Below, one piece after another: positions 9,939 through 20,587 of a DNA stretch of 64,000 nucleotides. A program made the translations under genes and the position numbers. The DNA is taken from contig JAYWVB010000042.1 of NCBI GenBank assembly GCA_039881045.1, positions 62,001 to 126,000 of the forward strand, in the 5' to 3' direction. How positions within the stretch are numbered: position 1 is the first letter of the stretch; the number at the start of each line of letters is the position of its first letter. Origin of the DNA: Chaetomium olivaceum (Eukaryota > Ascomycota > Sordariomycetes > Sordariales > Chaetomiaceae). The notes under the pieces are model-generated. The model searched no databases. It was given only the letters and a program-made list of their open reading frames with translations, and was not told the origin of the DNA.

Positions 9939-11867
9939 ATGGCGTCGGCAGAGCTGATTGTCGCCAAGACGGCGCTGTCAGGCGCCCTCTTCCGGCCAGA
10001 TCCGCGGCCTTGTTCGCGCGACGACATCGAGACCATGATCGCCCTCATCAATTCGACTGTCTCCGAATGCTCGCCCTCCAATGTCCAGGTTTGATAACGC
10101 GCTTTATCCGTGTCGCTTTTACCCTTGTGTGGACCCATGGGCTAAGCCGCGCGCCAGAGATGCAAGCAATGGGCTCTCTCCAACCTGGTTCCCTCGTCGG
10201 CTCGGGTCGCTCCGTTTGGCAAATACCTGGTCGCGCTCTCCAAGTCGTTCGGCGGCGAGAAGGATGCCGCTGTTGGGGATTCGAAAAGAGGCCGTGTGCC
10301 GTCAGCCAAGCGCCGGCGTCTCCATGTTCTGTACATCCTAAACGACATCCTCTACCACGCGAAGCACCGCAATCGAGACGAGGCCTTCGCCCAGAAGTTG
10401 GAGCCAACACTACCCGCCCTGGTCAGGAGCGCAGCCGCCTTCAACAACTGCCCGAAACACATCCGAAAAATTCAAGACCTGTTAGGACTATGGGAGGAGA
10501 ACCGCTACTTTTCCCGCGGTTTTGTTCAACAGCTCCGGGCGGCAGTTGAAGAAGGCCCGTCGTCCAACGAGGAGGAGAAGAATGGCAACGACGGGGACTA
10601 CTCGCTGAGCGCTGTGGCTAAAGCGGCCAAGACGGCGCCGTGGGTCTTGCCGGCGACGCACGGCGACCCTTCCACTCTATGGTACGATCTACCCGCGGCG
10701 AACTGGCTTCCAGTCCTGGAGCCAAACTCAACCCGGCCGATGAACCCCTCGATGATCAAGCCTTTGGTCCTATCACAGGGCTCTGCCGACAAGTCTCTCG
10801 TGGACGCCGTTAAGAGCTTGCTCGTGGATATCGACAAGATATACGCCAAGGAGGTGAACCACGATGAGCCGCCGCCCAACGTCAGCCGACTGGGCGAGCG
10901 TGTCGAGCTAGACGAGATAACAGGGGAGGTTATTGATGGGGATACCTACTACGGCTGGTCCCGCGCTTTCTGCGAGAAAATGAAACGGCGAAAACATGGC
11001 CGCGATGGGCGGAGAGACCGTAGTGACGAGCGCGGTCGAACCCGCTCCTCGCGATCATACAGCCGCTCCGAGAGCCGATCCCGCAGCCGGGACCGGGATC
11101 GTAGCCAGGGCTCCAGCCGAAGCCCCAGCCGACCTGCCTTCAAACGCCAAAGAATGTCAGCATCGCCACAAAGTAGGCGCCGCAGCCGTAGCCGGAACGG
11201 GAGCGACCTGTCTAGTCCGGGCCGACACAGGAGTTGCAGTTACCGCCGGTCACGAAGCAGATCCGCTTCCCGGTCTCGGCGGCGCTCACCATCCGGGTCC
11301 AGATCGCGCAGCAGAGGATACCGGCCCCGGAGCGTCAACGACAACCGAGACGGGAACTACCAACCACGGAGTCCTAGCTTCTCCCCAAACCGATCCTGGG
11401 GCGGCCGTCCTCAGTCTCCCGCACCCCACCCTCACCCACCCGTGCCACCACCTCGGAACGGCTTCCTCCCTCCACACCCGCCCTCAGCTGGCAGCTGGAA
11501 TCAACACCTACCGCCACCACCGCCGCCGCAAATGCCCTACCCCATGCCACACCCCCTCCCAGCCCAGCCCGGTATGGTACTCCCGCCCCCACCGCCTAAC
11601 TATCAAGGGCCGTGGCCGCCCGTTCCCCCACCGCTTCCGCTCCAGCCACCGCACCAGCCACCGCAAAACTACTTCGTGCCTAGCGGGAACGCGGCTCCGC
11701 CACCGCCTCCTTTCCAGGGGAGTTGGGCGGTGCCTCCGCCTCCACCTCCGCCTCCGCCGCCCGGTCCGGGACCGTTGCCAGGGAACGAGAATTGGATGTA
11801 CCAGCAAGGCCCGGGACGGGGAGGGTACCAGGGTAGGGGAGGGTACGGGCGTGGCGGGTGGCGGTAG
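9939..11867 (+). CDS. CID-domain RNA-processing protein with RS and proline-rich tail (CHERP/SCAF-like)
   Basis: Two exons, 9939-10088 and 10158-11867, joined by a 69-nt intron; 619 residues with an intact frame. ATG 9939 opens with MASAELIVAKTALSGALF. Residues about 15-175 form a CID (RPR) domain: IALINSTVSECSPSNVQ, RCKQWALSNLV, RLHVLYILNDILYHAKH, RKIQDLLGLWEENRYF. CID domains bind the phosphorylated RNA polymerase II C-terminal domain. A linker with TYYGWSRAFCEKMKRRK leads to an RS-rich region (about 295-390) typical of splicing factors. A proline-rich stretch (PPPP runs, about 400-600) and a terminal RGG-type GRGGYQGRGGYGRGGWR follow. It probably couples transcription to pre-mRNA splicing or 3' processing in the nucleus. 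The exact ortholog name is uncertain. It converges on the B56 gene. Confidence 0.82.
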
Positions 11868-13239
11868 CGGAGATGGGATCTTTGTTTAGGGGGGCATGAA
11901 AATGTTTGGATGAACTGTTAACGGAGTATGTTGACTTCCGGCTGTGCTACCCACCCGCCTTGTAGATTCGGGTTGTATCAATAGATCCCGCCATTATGCA
12001 ATAACCCCCTTGACACCATACAACAAACAGCATCGGGCTTTCTGCGCCAAGGTCATCGTGAATAGAAGTCGCCTGAAAACGGGAGAAAATCATGTGTTCT
12101 ATTATTCAAACAAAGCCCGCCGTGACCAGAATGCGCCTGCGAAATCCAGAATAAAAAGAGGAGACAAAAAACAGAGAGAAGAAAAATAGAAACTACATCT
12201 CATTATGTTGCTCATTCCAAACCAACCATTTTCTCACCACTCAGTGGTCCCATCTTTTTCCAAGCGTGTGCAAGAGGGCAAAGAGACACGGCCCCGTGCG
12301 AACGATTTCACGCGGGCCCTAAGTTCCTCAAACCTCCCCCCCATATCATAAAAGACTTGAGTTGGGCGAACGACGACAAGGATACAACTGGCCTCTCGCC
12401 ACGGCAAGGAATAACAAGACCAATAAAACCCACACAGAAAAATAGCCATCTCATTGTTTTAACAAGGTCCCCGCTATAGAAAAGGGACTCTGACTCAGAG
12501 AAGGGAAAGAGCTGAAGTTAACAGATGAAAAGGAAATAAAAAAGGCAAGACGAAGTGCAAAGTAGAAGTAGTAGAAGATATGCCAAACAACAAAAGCGAA
12601 CGGTTGAGGTCGGGGCTCGGTTCAGGGGAGGGGGGCTTCTGTTCTCGCCTGACCGCTCACGCGCGAGGTTAATCCAGTCCAGTCCAAGTTCAGTCCAGCC
12701 CAGTTCAGCCCTACCCAGTCGTTCTCACTTTACCCCTTTTTTGCTTGTAAAAAAGCCCCCCTCCCCGTCCGGCAAGTAGCAGCAGCAGCGCCCAGTCCTG
12801 TCCAGCCCTGAGTGAAACCCCGCCCCTTCCCCTCCATCCTGTATCCTCTCTAATCCCACCATCAAACCAAGAGACAAAAGCCGACATCAACACGCGCGCC
12901 CCGGTATTAAAGGCAATATGCGCCCAAACCCATCCACCTCAAGGGGTAGGAGGCGGTAAAACGAGAGAGAGGATGCCAACGCTAAAGCAACCTCCCCCCG
13001 GCAAGGCAGACTAAGGTTGCATTTCCATATTGGGTGCTTCGGATTGATCTTCTAATGCCTCGCTTGAGCCTCCTCAGACAATCTAACTCCTCAGGTTTAA
13101 AACACGTCAGGATGAAAGCCAAAGCTGCCTAGCGGGGGGCTGTAATAACGAGGACAGAATATCTTCGGCAAGAGACGACATGACCGACCGGGTGACGTTG
13201 CATGGGGAAGGCTAGAGAAAATCCAACATAATTCCAAGG
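11868..13239. other. Convergent intergenic region, 3' UTRs
   Basis: This 1.37-kb stretch lies between the ends of the CID gene (+) and the B56 gene (-). It is rich in A and C and has no credible ORF. A degenerate run of CAGTC/CAGTTC units lies at about 12675-12721. Bidirectional terminators are expected here, but no single poly(A) signal stands out. Confidence 0.5.
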
Positions 13240-15470
13240 TTACCGCTGACTCCGCGCCGAGCCAACCGAGTTTTGTCTGTCGTGCATTTCCGGTCGACGG
13301 TCTCTCCGGTCGCCATCCTGCAACTTGAGCGAGTTCAGTCTCTTCTGGTTGTCCTCGGCGGCGTCCACCTCGTCGACCCTCGGCAGTGAGCTCGTGGCCA
13401 TCCTTGGTGTCGGCGTCCCGGCAGCGGCGGTCGCCCCATTGGTGGTTTTCCTGGCGTTGGCTTGGTCCTGGATGGCGGCCCATTTTCTCTGGCGAAGGGC
13501 TTCCCTCGAGGCGGCGCTATTCTGCTGCTCAGTGTACTCGTGCGAGCAGTCGTCGAACAGTTGAGGATTGATCTCCATGAACAGCTTCATGGCGTTGTAG
13601 ACCATGCCATGGATCGTCCTGCAAAGTCGTCAGTTAGTCATCAAAGTCACAGTCGAACACTGGCGAGACACCAACCTGTTCCAGTGGCCCTTCGAGTTCT
13701 CGTAGAGCGGCGCAAACATGATGGGCAGAATGATTTCGACATTGTCGCTGACCAGGTTGCAGAAATACTCGTTGTTCCAGAAGTAGAGCGCGCGTTCGGC
13801 GACCTGGAAATGGGGACTCGCCACGGATTTGGCTAGCTGATGGAATAAAGGTTCTTGAACCTTGGCGAACTCGGCCGGGTCCATGACTTCAAAAATGTCC
13901 TCAACCTCGTTGAGGAACATAACCTCTTTGGTGCTGTTGACCTTGGGCCAGAACCGCAAGAGACCAAGCACAACCTGCGTCGCAGGTCAGTAAACGATTC
14001 TCAAAGCGATAGATTGCAACGACATACCTCTTCTGTCAGCGAAGCATCCTTCTCGAGAAATTGTACAATACAGTAGGCGAGTTGAGGATGGTACATGCTC
14101 AGGCTCTTCACCTTGTGGAGAGGGATCAGAACCCTCGTCAGGAAGAGCTTGTGTTCCTCCTTTAGAGGAGGGCAAAGCCGTTGATGATGGAACCGAGTAT
14201 TTCCAGAAGCTCGGCAATGCCATTGAACCGCTCCGTTTCGTAGGTGAATTGGAAGAAGACGTTGTTGATGGAACGGCGGATGAAAGATCTGAGGTTAAGG
14301 AATTTGCCGTATATGCGGTGCAGAGTAGTCTTCAAGAAGTCTCTTTCCCGTGGATCTTCGGAATCAAACAACTCTAGGAGTTGAAGTACGAAGCTATGAT
14401 CAATGTACGCTTTTGCGATATTCGTGTTGAAATCCTGGCTCTCGATAAAGCGAAGGAAGAACTCGTACACGACCTGAATATGGGGCCACGCAACTTCCAA
14501 AACGGGCTCGTCCTCTTCCGGGTCGAAGGCCTCGCCCTGCGGGTTCATGGGAGGCGGGATCGGACGGAACAGGTTCTTGGCAAACATGCCAACGACGACC
14601 GGGTACATGGGTTCCGTGATGACCTGCCGGTTATTGGCGACATAGTCCAGGAGCTCGTGGAGGGCCAGGCGCTTGATTTCCTTAGACTTCATATCGGCAC
14701 TGGCATCATTGAAGTCAAAAATGACGTTGCACTGCTCAATCTTCTTCATGAAGAGGTCCTCCCGGCGTCCGGGCGGGACCTCGTGGAAGCCGGGGAGTTT
14801 CTCGAGCTCACGGTGGGCAGAGATGTCGAAACGGGACGAATGCTGCCGCCTCGGCGTCTTTGGACCTTCTAGGACATCCTTAGGGGTCTGCTGCAGGCGG
14901 TCATACATCAATGACTTCTGGCCCGCCTTGGGAGGAGCGAGATCATGGGGCATGGTCTCAGCAGCGCCGGGTGGCGGCACATGCTGTAGAGCGGTGTCAG
15001 TACCGTCCACACAAAGACCAACAGAATATCTCATCTCACCGGAGCACTCGGGCTGATTATAACAGTCGGGGGTAAGGGGCCGTGCCTCGCAGGCGTTCCG
15101 CCGCCGTTGGCGCCCTGTCCGGGGCCACCGGTGTTGAATCTGTCCTGTCCACCGGCGTTGGCGCCGTTGTTGCCGACCTGGGCCTGAGCAAGTAGCGCGG
15201 CATGGTCGGCATGGGAGACACTGTTGGGGGGCAGCGGCTTGTTACGGATATCGTTGAGGGTCGAGGTAGAAGATGACGGGGTCAAGACGGGCGACTGGTT
15301 GGTATTGGCGGCGGCATTCGGCGACGCTGTTCCATCCTTGGAATCCTTGTTCTTCTTGGAGGACTTGTTGTCCTTGCCTCGCGAGAGCTGCACCAAAACC
15401 AGGTTAGCAGGGTGCGCCATGTTTCTACCTGTCCCGACCGACTTACGACTTTGGCGCCGAAACGCTTCAT
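13240..15470 (-). CDS. PP2A regulatory subunit B56 (Rts1/ParA type)
   Basis: Five exons: 15447-15470 (MKRFGAKV), 15040-15387, 14028-14983, 13676-13974 and 13240-13618. The product is about 668 residues. A Ser/Pro/Asn-rich N-terminal region (about 1-130) precedes the B56 HEAT-like repeat domain. Hallmarks are KKIEQCNVIFDFND, IKRLALHELLDYV, EPVLEVAWPHIQVVYEF, DHSFVLQLLELFDSEDPRER, LHRIYGKF, SINNVFFQF, FNGIAELLEILGSIINGFAL and RALYFWNNEYFCNLV. The tail is hydrophilic. The subunit targets the PP2A catalytic/scaffold core to substrates in septation, stress and cell-cycle control. One base is missing near 14163-14172: in the family INGFAL is followed by PLKEEHKLFLTR, and here a stop appears unless one base is restored. 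All splice phases agree with a single missing base. Confidence 0.94.
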
Positions 15471-17609
15471 CTTTGAAGACAACAGCTTCTCTTCTGTGGG
15501 CGACTAGAGGCGCCCAGCTCGACCCTTCTTCGAACCGAAGCAGCCTGTTGATAATAGGGTGTTTCAGTTACTGAGAGGGTATCGGCTCGACTCTCGTCCT
15601 CATGCGATGCGATCCCCCAGGCGGTTCGGTATGAACCACCGTGTTTGACAACCGACGTCGTCGATAAGTCGAAGGAAGGGAAGGTCGGCGCAGGGTATCT
15701 CAAGCACAGCCGTGCCGCTAAAATGGTCAGAGCGGCGCAGTCGGAAGGCTCCTGTTGAATCGGCGGTTTCCTTAGGGCTGGGCGAGGATGGCGGCGGCGG
15801 GTCTAAGGGGGGTACGAAGGAGGGCGGCAATTGAGATGGGAGCGCGACGAAACAACTTGGCGCTGATGGTCCGAGATGCCCTGCCTTGCCTGTCAGAATG
15901 GTTGGATGCAGTTAGTATCTCGAGTTTTTGGTAAGGTGGTGGTGGTAGTGTTTATTGTTGTTGTTTTGTGAGGGGAACACACTTTGAATCGCTGTGCTGG
16001 CAGTGCAGTGCAGTGCAGCGCCAGGGCGTTTGGGAGATGGAGACGGTGCTGCTGCTGCTTTGAGCTGACGTCCCGGCTGCTAAGGTGTTTTTGCGGGGGC
16101 TCCAGAGTCGCGGGACCTCGTCCGGGTCCGTGTCCTTGGTCTTTGGTCTGCCGGGGCTGGGGTCCAGGGTCAACGGGGGCTATGAAAGTCAGACGGTGAA
16201 ATAAATGGATAGTGTCGACGGTCTAGCCGCACTGGTTCCGGGACCTAAGTGCACACGCATCCGTAATTTTTGGAGCTGATCGGTTCGAGTTTTGCGGAGA
16301 TTGGGAGCTGAGTTGAGTTCAGGCTGGGCGACGGTGACTGCAGGGAGACGGGATAGAGAACGGGGTCAGGGGAGCCGGACGTGCTTGGATGGAGATAGCG
16401 AGAGGGTGTGCGCACTGGGTGTGTGTGCACAACAGCTGCATTCGTTGTGTGCTTAGAGGTGCAAGTAGCCCACCATAACCAGGTAAACAAAAAAGAACAA
16501 CCTCACTACCAATCCCCCCGCCTTGTTGAACAGAACAGCGGGTGTTTAGAAGAGAAGAGAAGTCGGTTCGTGAATGGGAGGCTGGATACAGCGGGCTCCC
16601 CAAGTTGTTAGTGCCAAGGAGGGGGATGCGGTTTGAAGCTTAACAACCCACCAAGTCCCGCTTTGGTATTGTTGGCACCAATCCGAAACGAAACATTGCT
16701 TACCATATTTCGTTAAGGTATCATTGAGTTGCTGTCTAGTTACCGAGATTCTTAACTCAGCTTCACATTGTAATTCTGATGTGGTTTATTTTGTGTTTTA
16801 ATACACAACTACTATTTTATTTTTACTGTGAAAGGTACGCATGACAATCTGAGGCGAATGTGCTGAAACGGGACACAAGGTAATGAACTACCTAAGAATT
16901 ACCATTTTATCGTTATGGTAACTCCCGAGTTGTGGTCATTTGGTAATTACAACCAGCGGTCCCTGCATCCCGCTTGCTGGGCAGAAGCGCGCACAGACCA
17001 GCCCATGCTCTGGTCCCGGTTCCTGGCACCCTCTGGCCAAAAAAAGCTGAACTCCAAAAGAAATTGAGTTTGTGTAAAATAATTAGAAAAGAACAACAAA
17101 ACAATGAGAGATGGAGGAAAGAGGTAAAAAAGAAAAAAAGAAATTGAGTAAAATTAAATAGAATAGAAAATACCCTCTTTAGATTTTCGGAACTGCCGTT
17201 TCGTCCCAACAACTCGAGCTTCTACACTTGGAGTTCGGCTTTTTTGCCCATGGGATGCCTGGCCAACACCTGACGGGTTCCTGCTTTCGTTACGAAGTAT
17301 TGGGCGTTGAATTCCTACTGAGATACAGTTTATCAGACTCGGATGTAAAACTATGGAATGATGCAATTCTGTCGCTGTTCACAACCAATTGCACTGTGCA
17401 GAGATACAGCTTGTTTCTTTAATCGGTAAACCCGCGAGTTTCGAAACTTTTGGTGGAACTCTCACTCAACCTTACAATCGAAACAACTGCACCCTCATCG
17501 ACATCTTCTCTTATCCGAGTCCTCTTCTCAATTTGATGCAATGCAAACTACCAACCTTGGAAACGGTCCAGCAAATGAAAAACTCGAGTTTGAACACACA
17601 TCAACCACG
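15471..17609. other. Divergent intergenic region with AT-rich core
   Basis: Shared promoter region of B56 (-) and tau95 (+), 2.1 kb. Near 16000-16015 a GCAGT unit repeats three times. From about 16690 to 17160 the base composition drops to AT-rich, unlike its surroundings, with no ORF worth calling. A long 5' leader of the B56 mRNA, possibly with an intron, may occupy 15471-16600. Confidence 0.5.
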
Positions 17610-20074
17610 ATGGCGTCTTCCCTTCATTTTGGAGATGGCGATACTGCGCCGACATACACCATCCCTTCAAGGCGACTGGGTGCACTCGAGCATCCCATGA
17701 TCATCAAAAACCTCGACAAAGGAATCAAAACATTCGGCCAAAATAATGCATTCCAAGCCGTATGTTTGCCGCTTTGTTTTGACAAGATCGCAGGGAAGTT
17801 TATTAACATTGATTAGATTCTCGACTCGGCCAGTCCCCAGATCTCAGTCCCGCTGTATCTTCGCTATGACAACCCAACAGCGAGACCACTAACATCGCAC
17901 AATGCCTTGACGCACAACGTCGTCTTGAAAGTTACCGTCCCGAAGCGCACCGGAAGGAAGCGCAAGCGGGGCACCGACGGACCTTGGGAAGGGGAAGTTG
18001 AACAAACCGCTAATATCGGGAGCTCGGCCGTCTCCCCAGAGGTCCTCTCGAGAGATAGGCTCGACACACCAAAAGTCATTCGGCGCAAGCTTCAGGACAA
18101 TGTCGGGAAGTACGTAGTCGAACCGATAGGTGTCATAAACAACACCCACCGGTATAGAGGTTAGCATCGCCTTTCGTGTTAGATATTGCGCTAGACTAAC
18201 CAAACCATGATAGGCCTCGCCGATTTTCAGTTTGCTCTTGGAGAGTCCAACTTCATGAAGAAATTCGTCGACAAGGTTCTCCCCGGCGAAGTTGCCAAGT
18301 TAAAAGAATTCTCTCTTCAGCCAGGCATCGAATCGGGCTCCAACATTGATCTCATTCCGCCCCCCTACTTCACCCCCATCACTCTCCCCTTCGGCTACAA
18401 CTACGCCCAAAACCCCCATACCAAGGAGGTCAGCCCCAATCTCTCCGATGCCTCCGGCACCTTATCGGAAGACCAAGAGTACGAGCGGGTTGTTAACATC
18501 ACCTCCCGCGTCCCCGCCGCCGGCTACTTTATCGCACACGACGAATATCCCGTCCCAACCGCCCCCCGCCGTCAGCCCGACATGTCAGACCCGCAGGTGG
18601 CCGCCATCATCACCGAAATGCGCCAGGCCATGGCGGAGCGCCCGATCTGGACGCGCCGCAGCATGTGGAATCGGCTGGGGGCCAAGTTCGCCGAGCTGCC
18701 CAAGAACGGCGGCCTCGTTCGCCACTGCCTGCAGTACGCCGGCTACCAGTTCAAGGGCGGGCCGTGGCGCGATGCCCTCGTCCGGTACGGCCTCGACCCG
18801 CGCGCCGACCCAAAGTACCGCATCTACCAGACCCTCATCTTCAAGCTGCACAAGACCCGCATCGGGTCGGTCGGCCGCTCGTGGCAGGCCGTGCGCCGCA
18901 AGGAGCTCGGCGTGTCCAACTTTGGCAAGGCCTGGCAGGATCTTGGTGTGGGCGACGAGGCCATGCTTAGCACGCACGTCTTTAACGGGGAGTCGTTCAG
19001 CACCGACGGCAAGGTCTGGCAGGTCTGCGACATCACCGACCCGCTGCTGGCGCGGCTGTTTGCCGACGCCGAGGTGCGCGCCGAGTGCGACGTGGAGATC
19101 AGCGGCTTCTACCACCGCGTGCTGTGGTCGGTGGCTAAGGCGATCATGAAGTGCAAGATGGTCGCCATCCGATTCAACCGCACGCTGACGGACGACGACT
19201 TCAGCGCCGCGCTCGAGGCCGTGCGGGGCGTGCCGCACGACGGGGGGACGGCGCTGGCCCGGGCAACAGCATCGGCATCAGCCTTCCCGACCTGCAGCTG
19301 ACGGCCGCCGAGTACGACCAGCTGCGCGGCGGCAAGTATCGCCCGCGGCCCGGCATTAAGTCGTCTGGGCGCGAGGTCGTCGAGGGCGTCACCCGGCGGC
19401 GCAGGACCCATTACCGCGTGCGCATCCCGCTTAAGGAGGCCGAGGAGCGCGAGGCCGTCAAGATGATTCGGCTGCTCACGCAGAACGCGCAAGATAAAAA
19501 GGCTGCTGAGGAAGCCGCTGACGGGGTCGCGGTTGCAGCTACCGGCGCGGAAGCAGGTCCAAGCGAGATATCACTGCGAGAAGTGGAAGCTTCTGGCCGC
19601 GCAGGGAATGTGGCGAAGCGTGCCAGCGTCAGAGAAGAGGAAGAAGAGGAAGAAGAAGAAGACGAGAGGGACGAGGAGCGAGGAGAGGGACGCATGTTTC
19701 AAGAAATCCTGGAAGACATGGAAGAGGAAGGCACTGAGGAAGAAGATGGGAGTGAGGAGGAGGAGGGAGAAGAAAGCGATGAAGAAGACGTTACACCTCG
19801 GAAGAAGCGGCCGTTTCAAGAGCGGGCGTTGGAAGAAGAATTGGAGCAGGAACAGTACGTGGAGGGCGGGTACTCGGACGAAGACGATCAGGAGGACATG
19901 GAGGACGAAGAAGAGGAAGAGGACGACGAGTATGCTGGTGGGGAGGACGGCGAGGCAGGGTACGGTGACGAGGAGGAGGAATTCTATGATGAGGAAGGTG
20001 AAGCCTTTCCCCAGACATGGGAAGATGAAGGGGGTTCTAACAAGAACGAGTTTGGCGGTGCATATTATGAGTAG
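17610..20074 (+). CDS. Transcription factor TFIIIC subunit tau95 (Tfc1/Sfc1)
   Basis: Three exons: 17610-17759, 17817-18159 and 18214-20074; about 784 residues. The N-terminal part (YTIPSRRLGALEHPMIIKN, LDSASPQISVPLYLRYDNPT) matches the beta-barrel region that pairs with the partner TFIIIC subunit. A winged-helix DNA-binding region follows (ERPIWTRRSMWNRL, AGYQFKGGPWRDALVRYGLDPR, YQTLIFKLHK). The tail is extremely acidic (Glu/Asp runs, about residues 600-780), as in orthologs. TFIIIC binds the A and B boxes of tRNA genes and recruits TFIIIB for RNA polymerase III. One C is missing at the CCC of 19258-19260; restoring it joins GTALA to PGNSIGISLPDLQL and makes the total length divisible by three. 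An in-frame ATG at 17541 would add 23 residues; I prefer 17610, where family-like sequence begins. Confidence 0.9.
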
Positions 20075-20587
20075 GTTGGGCTATGGCATTTCAAGAAGTG
20101 CTCCTGAAGATGTTAGCATCCCATTAGTAGTTTCGGATGCAAATGGCCACCGTAGCGAAATACGAAGAATTAGTAGTAGGAAATGATTCTCATTACTTTG
20201 TCCATGATGATATAGCCGCTCGATTCCAAAACCTATTATCCCATACCAAAATCCTGCAACGCCCTCCTAACGCAACCGCCGCCCATCTTTCCGTACCGAA
20301 TCCCACCGGCCTCTGTCTTACTGTTCATCCATCCCTAACTAACAAAAATAAAATAAAGCCACGTGCAATCTGATATCTAACCTGTTCATAATACCCGTCA
20401 TGACAAACTGTTCTCCTCTTCCGCTCTCTCACTATCACTCCCCAGCCCCTTATTTGGTCACATCACACTACACCCTAAGTCACCCCGTCCTCCATCCTCC
20501 ATCCTACTCAACCCCCCCTCCAACCACCCCCACAAACAAACACCAAAAGAAAGTTAAAAGAAAATCCAAAATCAATAAGAAGTCATT
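20075..20587. other. Convergent intergenic region
   Basis: The 3' regions of tau95 (+) and the BCS1-type gene (-) meet here. The sequence is C/A-rich with poly-A stretches (AATAAAATAAAG near 20345). No gene seen. Confidence 0.5.

Noticed and set aside
10996..11889. 297-codon ORF overlapping the CID gene
   Set aside because: Out-of-frame reading of the RS and proline-rich repeats.
18346..19149. 267-codon ORF inside tau95
   Set aside because: Arg/Ser/Pro-rich alternative frame of a GC-rich exon; the tau95 frame has clear family sequence.
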